Positions 1-6,264 of a stretch of DNA of 17,673 bases are shown here, piece after piece. The notes below the pieces were generated by a model that did no database searches, was not told the DNA's origin, and saw only the letters and a program-made list of their open reading frames with translations. Numbering within the stretch: position 1 is the first letter of the stretch; each line of letters starts with the position of its first letter. The position numbers and the translations under genes are program-made. The stretch is from Candidatus Hermodarchaeota archaeon (GTDB lineage Archaea > Asgardarchaeota > Hermodarchaeia > Hermodarchaeales > Hermodarchaeaceae): positions 1 through 17,673 of the forward strand of contig JAEOSA010000016.1 of assembly GCA_016840595.1 (NCBI GenBank). Direction: 5' to 3'.

Positions 1-1
1 C

Positions 2-178
2 CCACAACGGAAACGCCACTATCATTATTTTACGCGAGATGAAATTCTTTCATTATTTCCAAAAATGAGAGTATTGTATTGTGTTGAAGGGTTGGAGCTA
101 GATAGGTTCCGGAGTAAGACGTCGAAAAAACCTCAAACTCCGGCCATCATCGAATTCATCGGGCAACGAATCCGCTAG
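2..178 (+). CDS. C-terminal fragment of a probable class I SAM-dependent methyltransferase (5' end outside window)
   Basis: The second forward frame is open from the window edge to a TAG at 176-178, giving 58 residues with no start codon needed inside the window. The peptide starts near HYHYFTRDEILSLFP and ends EFIGQRIR. A run of the type HYFTxxEIxxLF near the C-terminus is familiar from class I SAM-dependent methyltransferases, where it lies in the last strand-helix unit. The SAM-binding glycine motif would be upstream, so catalytic residues cannot be checked. The GTPase start at 247 is 68 bp downstream on the same strand, so the two may be co-transcribed. The open frame is certain; the family assignment rests on a short recalled motif and is only moderate. 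Confidence 0.5.
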   Translation, partial: PQRKRHYHYFTRDEILSLFPKMRVLYCVEGLELDRFRSKTSKKPQTPAIIEFIGQRIR

Positions 179-246
179 CTTCAATGAACTGATTTTGAAG
201 TGTGGAGACTTTAAGGTTCGTTGCAAGTGATGCTTTGATAGATACA

Positions 247-813
247 ATGGTGAATGAAAGACATCCAATAACAAAAGTGCTTATAGCTGGAGCACCAGGT
301 GCTGGAAAAACCAGCCTAGTCCATAGTCTAATTTTTGAAGGGTTTACAGAAGTTGCTCCCACGATTGGCGTGAACTTTGCCCAGAAAGTCTGTCGGGGTG
401 AAGCAGGTCCTGTCAATCTGAGTATCTGGGATCTGAGTGGGCAACCCCGGTTTCGATGCCTAATGCCTCGATTTTGCCAAGGAGCAACGGGTGTTGTACT
501 TGTAGTTGACGTGACCGAACCCAGTTCGCTAGACACTGCTGCTCAGTGGTTAGAATTCATTTCCTCTTTCAATAACTTACAACAACAATTGGCTGTAGTT
601 TTAGCTGGAAATAAAGGAGATTTACAAAGAGTGCTTACGCAAAAAAGAATTCAGCTGTTTTGTGCACGGCACAATATTACGGAATATATCCAGTGTTCAG
701 CGAAAACTGGTGAAAATGTCAGATTAGTATTTGATTCACTGTGCTCCGCTATACAACGCAATCATCTTGCGGTAACTGTACCGTCAGGTAACCTTGCTCA
801 AAGCCCAACATAA
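247..813 (+). CDS. Ras/Rab-type small GTPase (Asgard-like, not prenylated)
   Basis: This is a small GTP-binding protein of 188 residues from the ATG at 247. All five G motifs are visible: P-loop GAPGAGKTS (residues 15-23), switch I PTIGVNF, WDLSGQ in switch II with the catalytic-position Gln, NKGD in place of the usual NKxD, and CSAKTG. The WDxxGQ form fits the eukaryote-like Ras/Rab/Arf group abundant in Asgard archaea. The protein ends NLAQSPT, with no C-terminal cysteine for prenylation. The frame is open back to a GTG at 202. I prefer ATG 247 because small GTPases usually begin a few residues before the first strand (KVLIAG), but neither start has a good Shine-Dalgarno site. It converges with the QueG-like gene, 39 bp between stops. 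Its pathway cannot be told from here. Confidence 0.9.
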   Translation: MVNERHPITKVLIAGAPGAGKTSLVHSLIFEGFTEVAPTIGVNFAQKVCRGEAGPVNLSIWDLSGQPRFRCLMPRFCQGATGVVLVVDVTEPSSLDTAAQWLEFISSFNNLQQQLAVVLAGNKGDLQRVLTQKRIQLFCARHNITEYIQCSAKTGENVRLVFDSLCSAIQRNHLAVTVPSGNLAQSPT

Positions 814-852
814 TGTATTAGCTTTCTACCGGTTAATCCGCCTAGGCATTGA

Positions 853-1674
853 TTACAAAGCATAAGATCTGAGGAGAAAAGAATGAGGGCTATCTGACAC
901 CTGCTCTAACAACTCTCTCGATGGGTTGCCATAAGGACAAACGTCCATACATCTTGAGCATTCTATGTAGCTATGCACGGTAGGTCGTGGGGTCAGACGC
1001 GGCTCTAATTTTCGAACCTTCTCTGGCACCTCAGAGTCATCTGGACATTCTAAGGCATATACAATGCATCGGAAAATATTACATTCATAGGGTGCTAACG
1101 CTTGAGCAGGGCAAGCTTTCACACAGTTCATACAATCTTTGCACAAATCCTTTTGGAAAGGTTCATCGCAATCCAGTTCAGCATCCGTCAACACAGCGAT
1201 TAGGTTGACCCGGGGACCATGATGTGGGGTGACTAAGAGGGTGCTTTTACCTTGCCATCCTAATCCACACTGCATTGCAATGGGTTTGAGCGGAATACCT
1301 ACTGAGTAGATTGCGTTATACCCCTGAGATTCTAGATACTGGATGACCTTCCAAGCCTTGTTTTTCATTACTTCATAACTAAGAAAATATCCTTCAAATG
1401 AATCAAAAGAGGACGAGTTGCCTGAGTCTATGCTTTTCGGTGCTCTAACTTTAATGTTGAAAATTTCATCCCAGATATGGAATGCCATTACGATGATAGA
1501 GTTGACAGGAGGAAATTCTTCTTCAGGCGACTGTAATCTTCGAGCCTGACCAATCCAGCCATGAGGCAGGTTTTCAAGCCGGTCAGGGCGCGTAATACCG
1601 GCGGCTACAAATCCTGCATCAAGAGCTATCTGTTTGACATTTGAAGTCAGAGTACTTGTCACGTTACTTACCAA
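853..1674 (-). CDS. QueG-like double [4Fe-4S] cluster protein (epoxyqueuosine reductase-related)
   Basis: This 273-residue protein resembles the epoxyqueuosine reductase family. The part at residues 137-164 (GLGWQGKSTLLVTP then VNLIAVLTD) matches the conserved core around the cobalamin site. The C-terminus carries ferredoxin-type motifs: C178, C181, C184, C188 (CxxCxxCxxxCP) and C239, C242, C246 (CxxCxxxCP), with C198, C203 and C210 as extra candidates. QueG enzymes are usually longer (roughly 340-380 residues) and carry a catalytic Asp in a DxAP motif. Here the aligned stretch reads SVGIP, without that Asp, so epoxyqueuosine reduction is doubtful and another corrinoid or Fe-S redox role is possible. 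The start shown is TTG; a GTG four codons in (1662) is an alternative. A palindrome at 1709-1726 and a TATA-like box at 1697-1705 suggest control by the adjacent HTH_10 regulator. Confidence 0.82.
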   Translation of the reverse strand: MVSNVTSTLTSNVKQIALDAGFVAAGITRPDRLENLPHGWIGQARRLQSPEEEFPPVNSIIVMAFHIWDEIFNIKVRAPKSIDSGNSSSFDSFEGYFLSYEVMKNKAWKVIQYLESQGYNAIYSVGIPLKPIAMQCGLGWQGKSTLLVTPHHGPRVNLIAVLTDAELDCDEPFQKDLCKDCMNCVKACPAQALAPYECNIFRCIVYALECPDDSEVPEKVRKLEPRLTPRPTVHSYIECSRCMDVCPYGNPSRELLEQVSDSPHSFLLRSYAL

Positions 1675-1708
1675 TAGAATCAGATAACATCGTGAAGCAT
1701 ATTCTTTC

Positions 1709-1726
1709 TACCGTCAGATGACGGTA
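1709..1726 (-). promoter_or_regulatory. Putative operator of the QueG-like gene (HTH_10 regulon site 1)
   Basis: TACCGTCA-GA-TGACGGTA is an inverted repeat with 8-bp arms around two bases. Its 14-bp core (1711-1724) differs by one base from the palindrome at 2548-2561. On the minus strand the core is followed by nine bases and then TATG within a TATA-like AGAATATGC (1697-1705). That box lies about 27 bp before the TTG start of the QueG-like gene. The site would sit where BRE and TATA are recognised. That the HTH_10 protein binds here is inferred. Confidence 0.65.
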
Positions 1727-1776
1727 GGTCACAGACAATGATAAAGAAGATCCTGATACGTGAGCACCGGAAACGC

Positions 1777-2499
1777 TCACGCGAGGGTTGTGGTGACTAG
1801 GCGCTGCTTTACGTCGGTTGGGAGATGAACATACAACTGTAGAAATGGTACTAACGATGAAACTAGCTTACTTTCCGCTTTTTGCAGATGTTCTTGAAAT
1901 GTAGTCCGCGGAATCCGTTTCATAGCTGCCAGATTCTTCACGTTAGTTTGCCTTGGAAACCGATAATAGCCATTAGAATGGGCTGTTATCAACGCTGCTT
2001 GTTGTTTCTCAGTAAGGCTCGAAAATAGTGCATCAGCGGTCAGCGTCAATGAGCTAGAAATCATACCATCAAACGGGGCTTTCCGCACAATCTCATATTC
2101 ATACCCCTTTTCATCAAACCGCTGGAACAGCTTGTCAATATCTTCATGACGGAAAACGATTACTCGAAAATACTCCCATCCTCCATCCAGAATCACTGGC
2201 GACAAATGAAGAATGCGAAATTCATCAATAACCTCCGAAATCGATCCATCGTATTGACATGAACACTGCTTTACAATAAGGTGAACGTGCCCTTTCTCGT
2301 AAGTTTGTTCTATAACACCCACAAACCTTGCCAATTCTTTCATCACAAGGTCATAACCCTCTTTTCCAATCGAGGCAATCTCAATAACATCATTTTCTCC
2401 ATTACACCAGAAATACAGCTTCATTGTCGGAAATTTCCGAGAAAAGTTACCATAGGGACAATCATGAATCACTTTGAAGACAAGTTCGAACAACGGCAA
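1777..2499 (-). CDS. Bacterio-opsin activator-type transcription regulator (HTH_10)
   Basis: This is a 240-residue DNA-binding regulator. Residues 162-220 (SLTEKQQAALITAH, then AAMKRIPRTTFQEHLQKAESKL) are a typical HTH_10 domain, the C-terminal helix-turn-helix of archaeal bacterio-opsin-activator-type proteins. The N-terminal 150 residues would be the sensing part. They include HDCPYGNFSRKFP and YFWCNG (C14, C32) and a CSC pair (C79, C81), which could bind metal or respond to redox state; that is inference. The start is TTG at 2499, with a GAGG eight bases upstream and a TATA-like box at 2534-2544. A perfect palindrome lies just upstream of that box, and nearly the same site precedes the QueG-like gene downstream. 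This suggests autoregulation plus control of the neighbour. Confidence 0.9.
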   Translation of the reverse strand: MPLFELVFKVIHDCPYGNFSRKFPTMKLYFWCNGENDVIEIASIGKEGYDLVMKELARFVGVIEQTYEKGHVHLIVKQCSCQYDGSISEVIDEFRILHLSPVILDGGWEYFRVIVFRHEDIDKLFQRFDEKGYEYEIVRKAPFDGMISSSLTLTADALFSSLTEKQQAALITAHSNGYYRFPRQTNVKNLAAMKRIPRTTFQEHLQKAESKLVSSLVPFLQLYVHLPTDVKQRLVTTTLA

Positions 2500-2533
2500 A
2501 TCGCCAACCTCGCGCGCTCTTCCCTTTGTTCGT

Positions 2534-2561
2534 ACATATAAATACGCCCGTCATATGACGG
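2534..2561 (-). promoter_or_regulatory. Promoter and putative operator of the HTH_10 regulator gene (site 2)
   Basis: CCGTCATATGACGG at 2548-2561 is a perfect 14-bp palindrome. On the minus strand it is followed by GCGTATTTA and then TATG, within a TATA-like box TATTTATATGT (2534-2544). The box is about 40 bp before the TTG start, which predicts a leader of roughly 14 nt. The operator-to-TATG spacing of nine bases equals that at site 1. Confidence 0.7.
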
Positions 2562-2598
2562 CTCTTAAATAGTTCGAGATTCAAAGTATCAAATCAAT

Positions 2599-3066
2599 CT
2601 AGGTTCCTAATGGCTTTGGTGGACGAATTTCGATTAATTCTAAAATAGTTCCCAATTGGTCTTGCGTATCCAAATACGCAAATGGAACAGAATAAATCTG
2701 TCCACTCCAAAGAACACTGAATCCCATAGTAGACACATTACCAACAACGGCTTTCAGATCCGGGACATTGACTCCAACATGGTGCAGTCCCTCACCTGAT
2801 TTTTTCAGAAAATTGGTATAAAGCGTTGGAGTTCCTTCGAGTACCTGGATAAATTCCAATTGCAATTCCCCAAGTGTAACTAGGGCAAAACGAACTTTAT
2901 ACGGAGGAACGACTTTCCCATCGAGCCCTTCCCGAACATCAGTAACTTCTGCCTCGAGAATTACTGGAGGGTTTGTACCAAATAAGTTCTGATACTTTGT
3001 CGCCGTTTCAGAGGAATTCTTCACAACATAACCTAGCTGATTGATTCCCTCAAAATTAAGACTCAT
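2599..3066 (-). CDS. VOC-superfamily protein (glyoxalase / methylmalonyl-CoA epimerase-like)
   Basis: This 155-residue protein has the paired beta-alpha-beta-beta-beta pattern of the vicinal oxygen chelate fold. INQLGYVV (from residue 8) and GLHHVGVNV (from 93) begin the two halves. Probable metal ligands by position are Q10 where epimerases have His, E71 in LQLEFIQ, H95 or H96, and E143 in TILELIE. The HH pair and total length resemble methylmalonyl-CoA epimerase, but the Gln at the first ligand position makes the substrate uncertain. The start is ATG at 3066. An 11-bp perfect inverted repeat ends three bases before it, so expression is probably controlled there. The upstream neighbour on the same strand is a winged-helix regulator, a candidate controller. 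Confidence 0.8.
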   Translation of the reverse strand: MSLNFEGINQLGYVVKNSSETATKYQNLFGTNPPVILEAEVTDVREGLDGKVVPPYKVRFALVTLGELQLEFIQVLEGTPTLYTNFLKKSGEGLHHVGVNVPDLKAVVGNVSTMGFSVLWSGQIYSVPFAYLDTQDQLGTILELIEIRPPKPLGT

Positions 3067-3069
3067 AAT

Positions 3070-3098
3070 CTAATCACTACCTATTGAGTAGTGATTAG
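3070..3098 (-). promoter_or_regulatory. Inverted repeat at the start of the VOC gene (putative operator or leader hairpin)
   Basis: CTAATCACTAC (3070-3080) and GTAGTGATTAG (3088-3098) are perfect 11-bp arms around seven bases. A TATA-like AAATAATTA on the minus strand (3109-3117, overlapping the stop of the upstream gene) predicts a transcription start near 3088, within the repeat. The element could be a repressor site over the start point. If transcribed it would be a hairpin three bases before the ATG. Confidence 0.7.
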
Positions 3099-3111
3099 GA
3101 CCAAGTTCTAA

Positions 3112-3780
3112 TTATTTACTAAGGACCTTTTTGAACTGCTCACACAGTTCTGGATTCCGAAGCATAACTCCTAATGTGGCTATCATGTCACCGAGGTATT
3201 TTATTCCATACAGATCTTCTTTGCTGAAAATTTCAGAAATCCCCTCGCTATCGGGAGTTTTTCGGTATAACTCCATAATCACAGCTTCATGCTGTTCATA
3301 ATATTGTTCCATTAACTCGCGAAAAGCATCTTCGTCAATGGAAACGTCGAACAGTTCCTGAGCCAGAATAATGAGTTTCTTGAAAACACGTTTACCCTTT
3401 TTTCCAGTCCACCATTTCGGCTCTCCTTCTTTGTCTTCAAGAATGAACACGTTAGCCGTACGGCAAAACAACTTCTCGGTTAGCCGACTGTCCTTCGGTT
3501 TGCGATGGCCACATTCTTGGACAAGCCCTACTTCTTCCAATGTTTCAAGATATCGATACACGGTTTTAATGGTTTTATCGTACTTTTCCTTTTCTGGGTT
3601 CCAATACAGCGCATGAATTTCCTTTACAGAGAGGCTCTTCCCAACCAGTGCTCTCGTGATGTCTGAGTGTTCTTTAATCGCGGCTTCTTGCTCTTCTGAT
3701 AAAAAGAGAATGGGTGCGGGGCGCGCGGTTATAAAATCTTCATAGTCTGTGGGTTTTTTCTTTTTCTCGGGATCGCCCAT
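3112..3780 (-). CDS. Winged-helix DNA-binding transcription regulator
   Basis: This 222-residue protein begins with a charged tail (GDPEKKKKP). A probable winged helix follows at about residues 36-110: SLSVKEIHALYW, then KTIKTVYRYLETLEEVGLV as the recognition region and LFCRTANVF as the wing end. The C-terminal half is predicted mostly helical (KKLIILAQELFDV, then AFRELMEQYYEQHEAVIMEL), as in dimerising or ligand-sensing domains. I cannot name the family; ArsR/PadR-like is the nearest description. The start is ATG at 3780. A TATTTATC box at 3801-3808 lies about 25 bp upstream, so the transcript may be leaderless. It lies directly upstream of the VOC gene, whose promoter overlaps its stop codon, and diverges from the 37-codon ORF. 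Confidence 0.78.
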   Translation of the reverse strand: MGDPEKKKKPTDYEDFITARPAPILFLSEEQEAAIKEHSDITRALVGKSLSVKEIHALYWNPEKEKYDKTIKTVYRYLETLEEVGLVQECGHRKPKDSRLTEKLFCRTANVFILEDKEGEPKWWTGKKGKRVFKKLIILAQELFDVSIDEDAFRELMEQYYEQHEAVIMELYRKTPDSEGISEIFSKEDLYGIKYLGDMIATLGVMLRNPELCEQFKKVLSK

Positions 3781-3800
3781 AATCTATCAATCCTGTAAGC

Positions 3801-3808
3801 GATAAATA
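3801..3808 (-). promoter_or_regulatory. TATA-like box of the winged-helix regulator
   Basis: TATTTATC on the minus strand is centred about 25 bp before the ATG at 3780. That spacing suits a leaderless archaeal transcript. The call is based on spacing and composition only. Confidence 0.4.
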
Positions 3809-3838
3809 CGGTTTTTAATCATCTACTATTAAAATCAT

Positions 3839-3937
3839 TGTCACATACAGTAATATTAATATACCGGTTAGTCATTCTAGTGACACTGCGTGACATCAAT
3901 ATGACATTAGGCGTCAACTCTAACAGCATTTGTGACA
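3839..3937 (+). promoter_or_regulatory. Phased TGACA repeats around a TATA-like element
   Basis: TGACA occurs at 3881, 3891, 3902 and 3933, with the inverse TGTCA at 3839. Spacings of 10, 11 and 31 bases place the copies on one face of the helix. A TATA-like TAATATTAATATA lies at 3851-3863. The stretch separates the divergent winged-helix gene from the 37-codon ORF, so it may be an operator region. The motif is short, and chance is not excluded. Confidence 0.4.
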
Positions 3938-4005
3938 ACTTTTGTACGAATCTCTCCGCAAATCGAGACAGTCATCTCGAATCAAAACCAAGAGGTGAGG
4001 TAACC

Positions 4006-4119
4006 ATGACTCCCACACCAGAGGGTAAGACACAAACTGAACCTCACACACCCACTAAGGAAGAGGAAGAACGCAAGAACCAAATCTTTAGATCAACTCT
4101 TCGTGAGAGAGTGCTCTAA
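4006..4119 (+). CDS. Possible 37-residue charged microprotein
   Basis: An ATG at 4006 has a strong Shine-Dalgarno sequence, GAGGTGAGG at 3992-4000, five bases upstream. It opens a 37-codon frame ending at TAA 4117-4119. The peptide begins MTPTPEGKTQTEPHTPTK. A cluster KEEEERK and a basic end RSTLRERVL follow. It has no hydrophobic segment and is probably disordered at first and helical later. The frame is open further upstream, but the Shine-Dalgarno site clearly selects this ATG. I do not recognise it. It could be a real small protein, or a leader peptide for the structured stretch that begins about 40 bp downstream. Confidence 0.45.
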   Translation: MTPTPEGKTQTEPHTPTKEEEERKNQIFRSTLRERVL

Positions 4120-4160
4120 CCAGCACAGCAACAGCGCTGCACAGATCAGAGCTAATCCGC

Positions 4161-4485
4161 TGACCCTTTTCCCTTGAACGTTTGACGCGCAGGCCACAGC
4201 AATTATTTGACACGAAGCCTGCGAAAAGGTCAATAAAACAGATAACCAGTGAACGATTTTAAGGGAGTTATAACAGCCTGGTTTCCTTTACCCGGAGGGA
4301 AAACAGGCAATCTCACTCCCCTTTTATCTCCTCAATTCAAGCTCAAAGTACTGGTTAGACTGACCTCAACATGGATCGCGATGAAGTTTGGAGAGCGGGC
4401 AGTTGCCTTCTCTCCTCTCATTTCTTTAGCAAATTCTAGTCACATCGCTGTTGAACGCTAGAATTCTGAACCATTATGTTCAGAA
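4161..4485 (+). ncRNA. Candidate structured RNA: cluster of inverted repeats in gene-free DNA
   Basis: The 474 bp between the 37-codon ORF and the DJ-1-like gene hold no convincing coding frame but five inverted repeats. (1) TGACC(C)TTTT 4161-4170 pairs with AAAAGGTCA 4224-4232, enclosing CGCAGGC 4188-4194 with GCCTGCG 4217-4223. (2) A 13-bp stem, 4276-4288 with 4296-4308 (one mismatch, one G-U), is enclosed by GGGAGT 4263-4268 with ACTCCC 4315-4320. (3) GGAGAG 4390-4395 pairs with CTCTCC 4410-4415 around GGC-AGTT-GCC. (4) AATTCTAG 4432-4439 pairs with CTAGAATT 4458-4465. (5) TTCTGAAC 4464-4471 pairs with GTTCAGAA 4478-4485. Stems 4 and 5 overlap by two bases, so they may be alternatives. I could not match RNase P or SRP RNA. 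The strand is a guess from the flanking genes. Confidence 0.35.
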
Positions 4486-4593
4486 AGAAGAGTTCCTTTC
4501 GTTTATCAGGTCTTTTTCCGAACTTGCCGGATAACGAGCAAATATACATTGGATAATTAATTCGATTTCAGAACTTATTGAACTGTGAAAATC

Positions 4594-5664
4594 ATGAAAC
4601 TCAAAACACTTCTCCTGGTCACGATGATTGCCTTCAGTTGCTTTGGAGTAATCTCCTTACCCACCGCAACGGCTCAAACCATGGACGATGTGCATGTCCT
4701 GTTCGTTCTCTCTGATGGATTTGGGTGGAGTTACTTCACTGCCCAAGAGTACTTTGATAATTGGGGCGTTCAAACAACGAGTGTGACCCGTGGTTCTACC
4801 TTAACAGTTGCTGCTTGTCACAATCGTCCCTATCGTTCAACCACCGCTGATTTCCTGCTCTCAAACTTCAACTTGGACACCCTGACCGACTATGACTGCG
4901 TTTTCATCCCAGCGGGTGGAAACTGGCCGAATTTGCGGTCAAGTCAAATGGTTCGCGATCTCATCTCAACGGCTCATGCTAATGGATTGGTAATCGCAAC
5001 ATTTTGCATTGGAAACACTGTTGTAGCCGGTGCAAACAACATCGTCACTGGAGTGAAGGTAGCCTCCTTTTCCATGTCCAATGACGAAATGGCAGTTGCA
5101 GGAGCCAACATCGTAGAGGCAGTTCGTATTGTCTGTGATAATCGCATCATAACCGGCAGTGAAGGCGGAGGGATCGCTGGTGGCGGATACACCACAGCCC
5201 CCATCTATGAAGCATGTGCCATGGTTGTCAAAATGGCACTACAGCAATCCTTTGTGCAAAGTGTTCAGGTCATTCCCACTACTACTTTCCAAGGCACGGG
5301 ATATTCCATATCAGTGGAAACCATCAATCCTGCCAGTAACCTGCCCGGCATTAACTCTACAACAATTTCAACAGTGACCGCTCAAATCTATTCTTCATCT
5401 GATCACATTACACCCATTACTTCTCTCACACTCACAGATTCTGATATAGATGGTATATATACCGGAACTCTGACAGGACTGACCGCTGGCCCCTATTTCA
5501 TTGATATCGAAGTCCACGATTCTGATCACGTGCTAGAAGTGGTAAGAAACACATCTAGTATCTTTCCTGCCTTGCCAATAGTAATTGGTGGGGTAATCGC
5601 GGTTGTCGGGATAATCGCTGTCATTGGTGTAATGTTTTACCGGAAGCGAAAATCAGCTTCTTAA
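4594..5664 (+). CDS. Secreted, membrane-anchored DJ-1/PfpI-like protein
   Basis: From the ATG at 4594 this is 356 residues; a GTG at 4585 adds three. An N-terminal signal peptide (KLKTLLLVTMIAFSCFGV, likely cleavage after ATA at about 27) is followed by a DJ-1/PfpI class I amidotransferase-like domain (about 33-217). It shows FIPAGGNW before the nucleophile turn ATFCIGN with Cys138; PfpI proteases usually have CHG there, so the His is missing. Residues about 225-310 look like a beta-sandwich (SLTLTDSDIDGIYTGTLTGL). A single membrane helix (about 327-348) and a basic tail RKRKS anchor it with the domains outside. The enzyme role (deglycase, protease, other) is unknown. A TATA-like AAATATACA lies at 4539-4547, and a strong terminator follows the stop. 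Confidence 0.8.
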   Translation: MKLKTLLLVTMIAFSCFGVISLPTATAQTMDDVHVLFVLSDGFGWSYFTAQEYFDNWGVQTTSVTRGSTLTVAACHNRPYRSTTADFLLSNFNLDTLTDYDCVFIPAGGNWPNLRSSQMVRDLISTAHANGLVIATFCIGNTVVAGANNIVTGVKVASFSMSNDEMAVAGANIVEAVRIVCDNRIITGSEGGGIAGGGYTTAPIYEACAMVVKMALQQSFVQSVQVIPTTTFQGTGYSISVETINPASNLPGINSTTISTVTAQIYSSSDHITPITSLTLTDSDIDGIYTGTLTGLTAGPYFIDIEVHDSDHVLEVVRNTSSIFPALPIVIGGVIAVVGIIAVIGVMFYRKRKSAS

Positions 5665-5676
5665 TGGTTTCCTATC

Positions 5677-5713
5677 AGGACAGCAACCATTGCTGTCCTT
5701 CTTCTCATTTTTT
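5677..5713 (+). terminator. Hairpin terminator after the DJ-1-like gene
   Basis: AGGACAGCAA (5677-5686) and TTGCTGTCCT (5690-5699) form a perfect 10-bp stem with a CCA loop. T-rich DNA follows, with six T in a row at 5708-5713. It begins 13 bp after the stop codon. Confidence 0.8.
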
Positions 5714-5802
5714 CTTGAACTGAACTTACTTTCTCCCAATCTTTCTTATGTGACCAATTCGCCAAGGATACCAGTAATACGAGTTCTAGAGAGGCTATTT
5801 CC

Positions 5803-6225
5803 ATGTCTAAAAGACAAACAGAAATTGAAAAAATACGAGAAACAATACGGCACTTCCATTGGGCGCAAGAAAATGGTGACGAAAAAGCCTTTCTTAGCGT
5901 ATGGCATCCGGAGGCAAAGCGCTTTGGCTTTGGGTCAAATAACGAATTGTACGTCCTCTCCGCTGAAGATATATTGAGAGACCAGTTTTATGAAATTCAA
6001 AAGGCGAAAGAAGAAAATCCAGAATATTCCGTTAGCTTTTTCATTAGACAGATGAAATTCTTCGATGTGCAACCGGATAACCTCATCGCCTCAGCTTTTG
6101 TTGAATGGCAGATGTTGGTTTTAGGCGAATGCGTGGGATTCCATTACACGTATTATCATTTTGTTAAGACGGAAGGTAATTGGGTAATCGTCAACGTAAC
6201 GGATCGTGCAAGAAGTCCCCCCTAA
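5803..6225 (+). CDS. NTF2-like / SnoaL-type small protein
   Basis: This 140-residue protein has the pattern of the NTF2-like cone fold. An N-terminal helix (EIEKIRETIRHFHWAQENGD) is followed by KAFLSVWHPEAKRFGF, an ILRDQFYEI helix and long strands ending HYTYYHFVKTEGNWVIVNV. Fold members include SnoaL-type cyclases, ketosteroid-isomerase relatives and putative lumazine-binding-like proteins of unknown function. The pocket residues are too variable to name a substrate. The ATG at 5803 has AGAGAGG at 5788-5794 upstream. It stands alone between the terminator at 5677-5713 and a convergent gene 39 bp away. The fold is fairly likely; the function is unknown. Confidence 0.75.
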   Translation: MSKRQTEIEKIRETIRHFHWAQENGDEKAFLSVWHPEAKRFGFGSNNELYVLSAEDILRDQFYEIQKAKEENPEYSVSFFIRQMKFFDVQPDNLIASAFVEWQMLVLGECVGFHYTYYHFVKTEGNWVIVNVTDRARSPP

Positions 6226-6264
6226 CTGCTCTATTCAACTTTCAAAACAGCGTTTACGCCTGGT

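Noticed and set aside
156..536. 126-codon minus-strand frame
   Set aside because: It lies opposite the small GTPase and the methyltransferase end, has no family resemblance, and its composition is that of an antisense shadow.
970..2460. Shared peptide CPYGNxSR in the QueG-like protein and the HTH_10 regulator
   Set aside because: Codons differ at synonymous positions, so it is not a recent duplication. CPYG follows from the cluster motif in one, and a HDCP-type N-terminus is, as I recall, usual for HTH_10 proteins, so chance is likely.
3838..4005. Upstream extension of the 37-codon ORF to 93 codons
   Set aside because: The strong Shine-Dalgarno at 3992-4000 selects the internal ATG, and the upstream part covers the TATA-like element and repeats.
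4249..4461. 70-codon plus-strand frame in the structured stretch
   Set aside because: It has a GTG start with no ribosome site, no recognisable motif, and overlaps two or three hairpins; RNA structure explains the stretch better.
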